DNA from: Devosia sp. 66-14
GTDB lineage: Bacteria > Pseudomonadota > Alphaproteobacteria > Rhizobiales > Devosiaceae
Reading direction: 5' to 3'
DNA: 64,000 bases
NCBI GenBank assembly: GCA_001899085.1
Contig: MKVB01000002.1
Location: forward strand, 249,200 to 313,199
The stretch's first letter is position 1, and every line of letters starts with the position of its first letter. Made by a program: the position numbers and the translations under genes. A model generated the notes under the pieces. The model worked only from the letters and a program-made list of their open reading frames with translations. It was not told the DNA's origin and did not search any database. Positions 25,901 to 33,359 of the stretch are shown in pieces.

Positions 25901-27733
25901 TTGCTAAAGATCGAACCGATGCGCGCGCCCGAAGCCCAGGCCCAGCGGGGGCACAACCAGCTCGGCGAGATGCCGACCTGGAACCTCGACGATCTCTATG
26001 CCGGAAACGACTCGCCCGAGCTGAAGGCCGATCTCGCCGCGGCGCAGGCCGACGCAAAGAGCTTCGAGGCCGACTTCAAGGGCAAGCTCGAGACGCTGGC
26101 GAAGGGCGGTAAGCTGATCGAGGCGATCAAGCGCTATGAAGCGCTGGGCGATCTCAGCGGCAAGCTCGGCTCCTACGCGTTCCTGCAATACGTGCGGAAC
26201 ACCCAGGACGCGGACAAGGTGAAGTTCCTCGGCGATCTCAGCCAGGCGCTCACGGACCTGTCGACCGGGCTGATCTTTTTCGGGCTCGAGCTCAACCGTA
26301 TCGATGAAGCGGTGCTCGAAGCCGCGCTGAGCGGCGATCCCGCGCTCGGTCGCTACCGCCCGTGGTTCACCGAACTGAGGAAAGCCAAGCCCTACCAGCT
26401 CGAAGACAAGATCGAAGAGCTGTTCCACGAAAAGTCGGTGACCGGCGCCGGCGCCTGGAACCGGCTGTTCGACGAGACCATGGCCGGCCTCAAGTTCGAT
26501 ATCGACGGCGAAGAACTGAACCTCGAATCGACGCTCAACTTCCTGTCCGACAAGGACGAGGTGAAGCGCGAAGCGGCGTTCCACGGCCTGTCGAAGACGT
26601 TGCACGGCAACGAGAAGCTGTTCACCCACATCACCAACGTGCTGGCCAAGGACAAGGAGATTTCCGACCGCTGGCACGGCTTCAAGGATATCGCCGACAG
26701 CCGCCACCTCGAGAACTCGGTGGAGCGCGAAGTGGTCGATGCGCTGCAGACCGCGGTGCGCGCCGCCTATCCGCGGCTCAGCCACCGCTATTACGCGATG
26801 AAGGCCAAGTGGTTCGGCAAGGCGCAGCTCAATGCCTGGGACCGCAACGCGCCGCTGCCGACCAGCGACGATCGCATCTACGACTGGCAGACGGCCAAGG
26901 ATACGGTGATGGAGGCTTACAGCGCCTTCTCGCCGAAGCTGGCCGAGATCGCCACGCCGTTCTTTACGAAAGGCTGGATCGACGCGCCGACCAAGGACGG
27001 CAAGTCGCCGGGCGCCTTCGCGCACCCGACCGTGCCCTCGGCCCACCCGTACCTGATGCTCAACTACCTGGGTAAATCACGCGACGTGATGACGCTGGCG
27101 CATGAGCTGGGGCACGGCGTGCACCAGGTGCTGGCCGGCCGGCAGGGGGCGCTGATGGCGCCGACGCCGCTGACGCTGGCCGAAACCGCCTCGGTGTTCG
27201 GCGAGATGCTGACCTTCCGTTCGATGCTGGCCAAAACCACCGACCCGACGCAGCGCTTCGCCATGCTGTCGAGCAAGGTGGAGGACATGCTCAACACCGT
27301 GGTGCGGCAGATCGCGTTCTACACCTTCGAGCGCGAGGTCCACACCCGCCGCAAACAGGGCGAACTGACCGCGGCCGATCTCAACCAGATCTGGCTCGAT
27401 GTGGGTGCCGAGAGCCTGGGGCCGGCGATCAAGCTCAATGAGGGCTACGACATCTTCTGGGCTTATATCCCGCACTTCATCCACTCGCCGTTCTACGTCT
27501 ATGCCTATGCGTTCGGCGATTGCCTGGTGAACTCGCTCTACGCGCAGTACGAGAAGTCGAGCGAGGGCTTTGCCGAGCGCTACTTCGAGCTGCTGAGGGC
27601 CGGCGGCAGCAAACATCACTCCGAGCTCCTGGCGCCGTTCGGGCTCGATGCCCGCGATCCCGGCTTCTGGTCGCTCGGCCTGGGGATGATCGAGAGGCTG
27701 ATCAACGAGCTGGAAGCAACGCAGCCAGGCTGA
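25901..27733 (+). CDS. pepF: M3-family oligoendopeptidase F
   Basis: The 610-residue protein is a zinc oligopeptidase of the M3B (PepF) group, which degrades short peptides in the cytosol. The HELGH zinc motif is at 401-405 (AHELGHGVHQ), with the downstream Glu ligand in ETASVFGEM. N-terminal helices (WNLDDLYAG, then RYEALGDLSGKLGSYA) and the C-terminal YAFGDCLVNSLY also fit. The likely start is TTG at 25901, since a GAGGTG site sits five bases upstream; the ATG at 25919 has none. It is a single gene and the size is standard. Confidence 0.95.
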   Translation: MLKIEPMRAPEAQAQRGHNQLGEMPTWNLDDLYAGNDSPELKADLAAAQADAKSFEADFKGKLETLAKGGKLIEAIKRYEALGDLSGKLGSYAFLQYVRNTQDADKVKFLGDLSQALTDLSTGLIFFGLELNRIDEAVLEAALSGDPALGRYRPWFTELRKAKPYQLEDKIEELFHEKSVTGAGAWNRLFDETMAGLKFDIDGEELNLESTLNFLSDKDEVKREAAFHGLSKTLHGNEKLFTHITNVLAKDKEISDRWHGFKDIADSRHLENSVEREVVDALQTAVRAAYPRLSHRYYAMKAKWFGKAQLNAWDRNAPLPTSDDRIYDWQTAKDTVMEAYSAFSPKLAEIATPFFTKGWIDAPTKDGKSPGAFAHPTVPSAHPYLMLNYLGKSRDVMTLAHELGHGVHQVLAGRQGALMAPTPLTLAETASVFGEMLTFRSMLAKTTDPTQRFAMLSSKVEDMLNTVVRQIAFYTFEREVHTRRKQGELTAADLNQIWLDVGAESLGPAIKLNEGYDIFWAYIPHFIHSPFYVYAYAFGDCLVNSLYAQYEKSSEGFAERYFELLRAGGSKHHSELLAPFGLDARDPGFWSLGLGMIERLINELEATQPG

Positions 27734-27923
27734 GGCGGGAGTACCGCCGGGGATTGGCAATTGGTCCAGCGTGGCGAACCGCCGCGCTGTGCTTGTGCGG
27801 CACTGCCGCGCGAAGTATGAGAGGCGGAGTGGGGCGGTCTGATCTTCGGCGTTCGCGTGGCAAACGCGGCGTGATGGTCCGGGGATCGGTGTCCCGAGAG
27901 ACGATCAATCGACTGAGGACCTG

Positions 27924-28169
27924 ATGGCCAAGAAACCTGCCGCTGCTGCCACGCACGACCTGCCGCCCGCCATGGACTACGCCCAGCATGAGGCGACCTA
28001 TGCCGGCTTCATCACTTTCGTGAAGTGGGGCATCGTGTCGATGGTGTTCGTGGTGCTGTCGCTCTACGCCTTCATCGAGGCACATCAGCCGATCATCGGG
28101 GCGTTGCTGCTGCTGGCCATTCCAGTGCTCATCGTCGGCGTGATGGTGATGGGATCCCGCCGCACCTGA
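27924..28169 (+). CDS. aa3-type cytochrome c oxidase subunit IV
   Basis: The 81-residue protein has a soluble N-terminus with the family stretch MDYAQHEATYAGFI, then membrane helices (WGIVSMVFVVLSLYAFIEA and IIGALLLLAIPVLIVGVMVM). This is the small bacterial subunit IV seen in Paracoccus and Rhodobacter aa3 oxidases. The classic subunit has one helix, so the second hydrophobic stretch is notable. A GAGG site precedes the ATG. The oxidase core genes are not in the window; the gene sits just upstream of the pnt operon, as I recall from related genomes. A terminator overlaps its stop codon. Confidence 0.85.
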   Translation: MAKKPAAAATHDLPPAMDYAQHEATYAGFITFVKWGIVSMVFVVLSLYAFIEAHQPIIGALLLLAIPVLIVGVMVMGSRRT

Positions 28170-28182
28170 CGGCGGGATTTTT
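28153..28182 (+). terminator. Intrinsic terminator overlapping the oxidase subunit IV stop codon
   Basis: A 9-bp stem (ATCCCGCCG at 28153-28161, CGGCGGGAT at 28169-28177) is followed by TTTTTC. The stop codon TGA (28167-28169) lies at the loop edge, so the last codons form the stem's left arm. It separates this gene from the pnt operon. Confidence 0.85.
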
Positions 28183-28230
28183 CTACGCGGGTGACCAAGA
28201 CGGTCGGCGTCTGACGCTCTGGAGACTTCC

Positions 28231-29652
28231 ATGAAGATTGCAGTGTTGCGGGAACGCGCCGACGGAGAGACGCGCGTCGCGGCGACGCCCGAGACGGTCA
28301 CCAAGCTGATCGCGCTCGGTGCCGAGGTTGCCATCGAGGCGGGGGCAGGCGAACTGGCCCGCTTCCCGGATGCCGACTATGCCAAGGCGGGCGCCAGCGT
28401 CGGCGCCGCCGCTCAGACCATCAAGGGCGCCGATATCGTCTTGACGGTGCGTCGCCCGGCTGCAGCCAGCCTCGCCGGCGCATCCGCCGGCGCATTGGTG
28501 ATCGGCGCCATGGATCCCTATGGCAACGAGGCCGAGATCGCCGCGCTCGCCAAGGCTGGGGTCACGGCCGTCGCCATGGAATTCATGCCGCGCATCACCC
28601 GCGCGCAGGTGATGGATATCCTTTCCAGCCAGGCCAATCTCGCCGGCTACCAGGCGGTGATCGATGCGGCTGGCGCGTTCGATCGCGCCATGCCGATGAT
28701 GATGACCGCCGCCGGCACGGTCCGGCCGGCCAAGGTATTCGTCATGGGGGCCGGCGTCGCGGGTCTCCAGGCGATCGCCACCGCCAAGCGGCTGGGTGCG
28801 GTGGTCACGGCCACCGACGTGCGCGCCGCGGCGGGCGAGCAGGTGGAATCGCTGGGCGCCAAGTTCATCATGACCGAGGCGCTGAAGGATGCCTCGGGCA
28901 GCGGCGGCTATGCGCGCGAACTGACCAATGACGAGCAGGCGGCACAGGCCGAGCTGGTCGCCGGGCACATCGCCAAGCAGGATATCGTCATCACCACGGC
29001 GCTGATCCCCGGCCGCCCGGCGCCCAAGCTGGTGTCGAGGGCGATGGTCGAATCGATGGCGCCGGGCTCGGTGCTGGTCGATCTCGCGGCCGAGCGCGGC
29101 GGCAATATCGAGCTGACCCAGCCGGGCAAGACCGTCACCACGGCCAATGGCGCGACCATTATCGGCTTCACCAACGTCGCCGGCCGGCTCGCCACGTCGG
29201 CCAGCCAGCTGTATTCGCGTAACCTCGTTTCCTTCCTCGAGACGCTGGTCGACAAGAAGGAAAAGGCGCTGGCGGTGAACTGGGATGACGAGCTGGTGAA
29301 GGCCACCGTGCTCACCCGCGACGGCGCCATCGTCCACCCCAATATCAAGTTCGATGCGGCGCCGGCTCCGGCCAAGCCCGCTGCCAAGGCGGCTGAGCCC
29401 GCCAAGACCGGTGCCACCGGCAAGGCCACCGCACCGAAGCGGGTGGCCGCCCCGAAGGCCGAGACCGCCCCGGCGGCGCACGCCAAGACGGCCGCGGTGG
29501 CCAAGCCGATCGGCGGCAAGGTGAAGAAGGCCGCGCCGATCGTCGCGCCGATCGCCAAGGCCGCGGCACCGAAAAAGGCCCCGGCAAAGCCGGCAGCGGC
29601 CAAGCCCGCGGCTGCCAAATCCGCCGCCTCGACCGCCAAGGGGAAGAAGTAA
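28231..29652 (+). CDS. pntAA: NAD(P) transhydrogenase subunit alpha part 1, with AKP-rich tail
   Basis: The 473-residue protein is the NAD(H)-binding dI component of proton-translocating transhydrogenase, which moves hydride between NADH and NADP+. It opens KIAVLRERADGETRVAATPE and carries the Rossmann region GAGVAGLQAIATAKRLGA with the ATDVRAAAGEQVESLGAKF motif. The family domain ends near residue 375 (VHPNIKFD). It then continues for about 98 residues composed almost wholly of Ala, Lys and Pro with Thr, Gly and Val, resembling histone-H1 tails; typical PntAA proteins end near 370-390. The gene starts the pnt operon, and the next gene begins directly after the stop. Confidence 0.96.
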   Translation: MKIAVLRERADGETRVAATPETVTKLIALGAEVAIEAGAGELARFPDADYAKAGASVGAAAQTIKGADIVLTVRRPAAASLAGASAGALVIGAMDPYGNEAEIAALAKAGVTAVAMEFMPRITRAQVMDILSSQANLAGYQAVIDAAGAFDRAMPMMMTAAGTVRPAKVFVMGAGVAGLQAIATAKRLGAVVTATDVRAAAGEQVESLGAKFIMTEALKDASGSGGYARELTNDEQAAQAELVAGHIAKQDIVITTALIPGRPAPKLVSRAMVESMAPGSVLVDLAAERGGNIELTQPGKTVTTANGATIIGFTNVAGRLATSASQLYSRNLVSFLETLVDKKEKALAVNWDDELVKATVLTRDGAIVHPNIKFDAAPAPAKPAAKAAEPAKTGATGKATAPKRVAAPKAETAPAAHAKTAAVAKPIGGKVKKAAPIVAPIAKAAAPKKAPAKPAAAKPAAAKSAASTAKGKK

Positions 29653-30042
29653 ATGGAACAGACCGCTGCAACCACCGCAGACGCCATCACGGCCGCGGTC
29701 AGCGCCGCGACCGGCGGCGCCATCGACCCGTTCGTCTTCCGCCTGTCGATTTTCGTGCTCGCCATTGCGGTGGGCTATTACGTGGTGTGGAGCGTCACCC
29801 CGGCGCTGCACACGCCGCTGATGAGCGTCACCAACGCCATCTCGTCGGTGATCGTGGTCGGGGCGCTGCTCGCCGTTGGCGTGCCGCTCGCCGCCGACAG
29901 CAACTGGGTCTCGAAACTGTTCGGCTTCCTCGCGCTGGTGCTCGCCAGCGTCAACATCTTCGGCGGCTTCCTCGTCACCCAGCGCATGCTGGCGATGTAC
30001 AAGAAGAAGGAAGCCCCTGCCGGCAAGGCGGGGAAGCACTGA
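29653..30042 (+). CDS. pntAB: NAD(P) transhydrogenase subunit alpha part 2 (membrane)
   Basis: The 129-residue protein provides the dII helices that are split from PntAA in Alphaproteobacteria. Hydrophobic segments are [20 protein letters not shown], the [17 protein letters not shown] helix of the proton path, and [36 protein letters not shown] is the usual end of this subunit. Its ATG directly follows the pntAA stop codon, and its stop overlaps the next start (TGATG). Confidence 0.95.
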   Translation: MEQTAATTADAITAAVSAATGGAIDPFVFRLSIFVLAIAVGYYVVWSVTPALHTPLMSVTNAISSVIVVGALLAVGVPLAADSNWVSKLFGFLALVLASVNIFGGFLVTQRMLAMYKKKEAPAGKAGKH

Positions 30043-30587
30043 TGTTCAAGCGCTTCATTGCCGCCGCGGCGCTGGTTGCCGCCCTCGCTGTCCCGGTCCT
30101 GGCGGCCGAGTTCACCGACGAGCAGCTCGAAGGCCTCGCCGCCCGCATCGAGAGCTTCGATGCGGCGATGAAGGCCAGCGATATGTCGCAGGTGATGGAT
30201 GTCGTGCCGCCCAAGGTGCTCGACAAGATCGCCGCCAACTTCAACGTCACCACCGAGCAGCTGATCGAAGCGACGCAGCAGCAGATGGATCAGGTGCTGA
30301 AGGACGTGAATATCGTCTCGTTCGGCATGGATCTCGAAGCGGCCGAGTTCCTCGAAACCGCCGACGGCACGCCCTATGCACTGATCCCGACCGAAACGGT
30401 GATGGACATGGGCGCGGCCGGCGGCAAGCTGAAGGCCAGCTCGTCGACGCTCGGGCTGCTCGATGGCGAGACCTGGTACCTGGTGCGCACCGAAGATGCG
30501 CAGCAGGCTGCCCTGCTCAAGGAAGTTTACCCCGCCTTTGCCGATGTGGAGTTTCCCGCCGGCAGCATGGAGCCCGTCACGGAATGA
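30042..30587 (+). CDS. Secreted protein of unknown function inside the pnt operon
   Basis: The 181-residue protein has a signal peptide ([23 protein letters not shown], cleaved around residue 21) and a mature part of alternating helices (EQLEGLAARIESFDAAMKASD, TTEQLIEATQQQMDQVLKDV) and strands (GETWYLVRTEDAQ). I do not recognise the family. The start at 30042 overlaps the pntAB stop (TGATG), and its stop overlaps the next ORF (ATGA), so it is translated with the transhydrogenase genes. A periplasmic role alongside the membrane complex is inference. Confidence 0.75.
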   Translation: MFKRFIAAAALVAALAVPVLAAEFTDEQLEGLAARIESFDAAMKASDMSQVMDVVPPKVLDKIAANFNVTTEQLIEATQQQMDQVLKDVNIVSFGMDLEAAEFLETADGTPYALIPTETVMDMGAAGGKLKASSSTLGLLDGETWYLVRTEDAQQAALLKEVYPAFADVEFPAGSMEPVTE

Positions 30588-30904
30588 TTTCATCCGCCGA
30601 TGCCGCGGCCTTTCTGCCACCGACGTTCCAGATCCTCACCGGGCTGAGTTTCGCTGCGCTGCTGGTCATTCGTTTCTTCGCGGGGCGGGCACTGTCCTCG
30701 CTGTCAGGCAAGCTGATTGCCTTTTCGGTGATCTTTATCGCTCTGGGCAACTTCCTGATGTCGCAGGCGACCGCGAAAAGCTCGCTCAGCGGCGCGGCCG
30801 AATTTCTCACACTGGCCGGAGCCAGCTTTTTCGTCGGCGCGATAGTCGTCGTCATCGGGCTGGTTGTCGCGGCACGCCAGTCCACAGCAGTGGTGACCAA
30901 ATGA
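30584..30904 (+). CDS. Small membrane protein inside the pnt operon
   Basis: The 106-residue protein has three hydrophobic segments (about 15-33, LTGLSFAALLVIRFFAG; 43-60, KLIAFSVIFIALGNFL; 72-98, LTLAGASFFVGAIVVVIGLVV). It resembles no family I can name. It starts with an ATGA overlap at the preceding gene and ends with an ATGA overlap at pntB, so its expression is bound to the transhydrogenase operon. An accessory or regulatory subunit of the complex is possible but unproven. Confidence 0.75.
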   Translation: MISSADAAAFLPPTFQILTGLSFAALLVIRFFAGRALSSLSGKLIAFSVIFIALGNFLMSQATAKSSLSGAAEFLTLAGASFFVGAIVVVIGLVVAARQSTAVVTK

Positions 30905-32307
30905 TCGACGCCAGTTTCGCCGCCGTTCTCTATCTCGTCTCGGGTGTGCTGTTCATTCTGGCGCTGCGCGGGCTGTCGAGCCCGGCTTCGTCGCGGCAGG
31001 GCAACACCTTCGGCATGGTCGGCATGGCCATCGCCATCGTCACGACGCTGCTGGTGGCGGGGGTTTCCGACTGGCTGAGCTGGGTGCTGATCATCGGCGG
31101 CCTCGCCATCGGTGGCGGCATCGGCGCGGTGCTGGCGCGCAAGGTCAAGATGACCGACATGCCGCAGCTGGTCGCCGCCTTCCACTCGCTGGTCGGTCTC
31201 GCGGCAGTGTTCGCGGCGGCTGCGGCGCTCTATGCGCCCGAAGCGTTCGGCATCGGCACGGTGGGGCACATCCACGCCCAGGCGCTGATCGAGATGAGCC
31301 TCGGCGTCGCCATCGGCGCCTTTACCTTCACCGGCTCGGTCATCGCCTTCGCCAAGCTCAACGGCAACATGAGCGGCAAGCCGATCATCCTGCCGTTCCG
31401 CCACATCATCCACATCGCGCTGGGCCTGCTGCTGCTGGTGCTGATCTGGGCCTTCGCGGTCACCGTCGACCCGCTGTGGTTCTGGGCCATCACCGTCGTC
31501 GCGCTGGTGCTGGGCGGGCTGATGATCATCCCGATCGGCGGCGCCGACATGCCGGTGGTCGTCTCGATGCTCAACTCCTATTCGGGCTGGGCGGCGGCAG
31601 GCATCGGCTTCACGCTGGGCAATACCGCGCTGATCATCACCGGCGCGCTGGTCGGTTCGTCCGGCGCCATCCTCAGCTACATCATGTGCAAGGCGATGAA
31701 CCGCAGCTTCATCTCCGTGATCCTGGGCGGTTTCGGCGGCGACAGCGCTGCTGCCGGTTCGGGTGAAGAAGAGACGCGGCCGGTCAAGCAGGGCTCGTCC
31801 GACGACGCAGCCTTCATGATGAAGAACGCCGGCAAGGTCATCATCGTGCCGGGCTACGGTATGGCGGTGGCGCAGGCCCAGCACGCGTTGCGCGAGATGG
31901 CCGACCTGCTCAAGGCCGAGGGTGTCGAGGTCAAGTACGCCATCCATCCGGTGGCGGGCCGCATGCCGGGCCACATGAATGTGCTGCTGGCCGAAGCGAA
32001 CGTTCCTTATGACGAAGTGTTCGAGCTCGAGGACATCAACTCCGAGTTCGCCCAGACCGATGTGGCCTTCGTCATCGGCGCCAACGACGTGACCAACCCG
32101 GCGGCCAAGACCGACAAGACGTCGCCGATCTACGGCATGCCGGTGCTGAACGTCGAAGATGCCGGCACCGTGCTGTTCATCAAGCGCGGCATGGCGGCCG
32201 GCTATGCGGGCGTGCAGAACGAGCTGTTCTTCCGCGACAACACCATGATGCTGTTCGGCGACGCCAAAAAGGTGACCGAAGACATCGTCAAGGCATTGGG
32301 GCACTAG
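30901..32307 (+). CDS. pntB: NAD(P) transhydrogenase subunit beta
   Basis: The 468-residue protein holds most of the dII helices (about 1-265) and the NADP(H)-binding dIII domain (about 290-468). In dIII, the VIIVPGYGMAVAQAQHAL nucleotide loop, HPVAGRMPGHMNVLLAEA and FVIGANDVTNPAAKTDKTSPIYGMPVL are clear. The proton-path helices carry SGKPIILPFRH. Together with PntAA and PntAB it forms the proton-pumping transhydrogenase that makes NADPH. Length is normal. A GC-rich hairpin (around 32315) follows without a T run. Confidence 0.97.
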   Translation: MIDASFAAVLYLVSGVLFILALRGLSSPASSRQGNTFGMVGMAIAIVTTLLVAGVSDWLSWVLIIGGLAIGGGIGAVLARKVKMTDMPQLVAAFHSLVGLAAVFAAAAALYAPEAFGIGTVGHIHAQALIEMSLGVAIGAFTFTGSVIAFAKLNGNMSGKPIILPFRHIIHIALGLLLLVLIWAFAVTVDPLWFWAITVVALVLGGLMIIPIGGADMPVVVSMLNSYSGWAAAGIGFTLGNTALIITGALVGSSGAILSYIMCKAMNRSFISVILGGFGGDSAAAGSGEEETRPVKQGSSDDAAFMMKNAGKVIIVPGYGMAVAQAQHALREMADLLKAEGVEVKYAIHPVAGRMPGHMNVLLAEANVPYDEVFELEDINSEFAQTDVAFVIGANDVTNPAAKTDKTSPIYGMPVLNVEDAGTVLFIKRGMAAGYAGVQNELFFRDNTMMLFGDAKKVTEDIVKALGH

Positions 32308-32353
32308 ACGCGCCGCGGCGCCATCCCGGCGCCGCACCGACAGGGGGGCGGGC

Positions 32354-33193
32354 ATGGCGGCCCATTCGCCGTCGCCTGAAATCTTCTGGGTCATTGGTCC
32401 CGACACTCACGTCGGTAAGACCACCATTGCCGCCGCTCTCATTCGGTCCCTCAACCGGCAGGGTTGTCCGACAGTCGGCTTCAAGCCGTTTGGCGGCTTT
32501 CTGCTGCAGGAGGCGATGGAGTTCGGCGCCGGGCAGGTCAGGCGCAGCGGCTGCGAGGTGTGCGGGGGCGATGCCGAACGCCTGGCCAGCGCCTCGCCGC
32601 TGACCCCGCTCGGGATGATGGACGTGGTCGGTCCCCTCTACATGGTGAGCTACCCGGTCTATGGCCGCCCGGTGCTGATGCGCATCGGCTCACGCGCTTT
32701 CGGTAATGTGCGCTACCTCTACCACGACCATGCCAGGGGCCTGCTGGAGCGCAGCGACGTGGTCGAGTTGCTGCGTGAGGTAGGGGTTCCGCTCGATGCG
32801 ATGGAGGCCACGACGTTCGGTTTCCTCGATGCCCCCGCACTCTCCACCGATGCGCATGCGAGCGCCTATGGCAGGCTGCTGGCGCTCGAGCCTCGCGCGG
32901 TGGTGGTCGAGGGAGCGAGCAACCACCTGCCGATCTGGAAGGCCGGGCTGGTCAACCATGTCCTGCTGGTGACCGGGGAGGCGGTGAGCTGCTTTGCACG
33001 CATCAACCTGGAGGTGCCGTTCAGCAGCCAGCTCAAGATGACGCAGAGCATCTTTCATCACCTCAAGGTCGCGCCGCGACCGGTCAGGGTGCCGATGACG
33101 CTGGCGCCCCCCGAAGGGCGTGAGGAGGCCGCCTTGGTCATCGTCGACCAGTTGCTCGAGCAGGCGGGGCTGCCGGCCCGGCAACAGCGCTAG
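32354..33193 (+). CDS. BioD-like P-loop protein of unknown function
   Basis: The 279-residue protein has an N-terminal P-loop GPDTHVGKTT (15-24) very close in form to dethiobiotin synthetase and cobyric-acid-synthase-type domains (TDTxVGKT). It also has a GFKPFGGF segment matching the second substrate/Mg site of that group, and VVEGASNHLPIW, which sits where BioD has its VEGAGG motif. It is longer than BioD, has an unusual CEVCGGDAER segment with two Cys, and no biotin genes are adjacent. It could ligate or carboxylate an amine or be a regulatory GTP/ATP-binding protein. Function is unknown. Confidence 0.7.
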   Translation: MAAHSPSPEIFWVIGPDTHVGKTTIAAALIRSLNRQGCPTVGFKPFGGFLLQEAMEFGAGQVRRSGCEVCGGDAERLASASPLTPLGMMDVVGPLYMVSYPVYGRPVLMRIGSRAFGNVRYLYHDHARGLLERSDVVELLREVGVPLDAMEATTFGFLDAPALSTDAHASAYGRLLALEPRAVVVEGASNHLPIWKAGLVNHVLLVTGEAVSCFARINLEVPFSSQLKMTQSIFHHLKVAPRPVRVPMTLAPPEGREEAALVIVDQLLEQAGLPARQQR

Positions 33194-33359
33194 ACAGGCG
33201 CAGCGCAGCTCCGGTTACAATGATCCGGAGTATCGAAGCCCTCTCGCGGCAATAACGTGCTTCCGCGATCGGCGGTGCTGAACTAGTGTCGGCGCCGCGG
33301 GCGATGCTCTTCATTTCAGGACTTGCAAGAGCAATCTCCGGCAACCTGAGGGGGCAGTC

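Noticed and set aside
32308-32340. GC-rich hairpin after pntB as an intrinsic terminator
   Set aside because: The stem GCGGCGCC/GGCGCCGC is present but there is no T run after it, so termination cannot be claimed.
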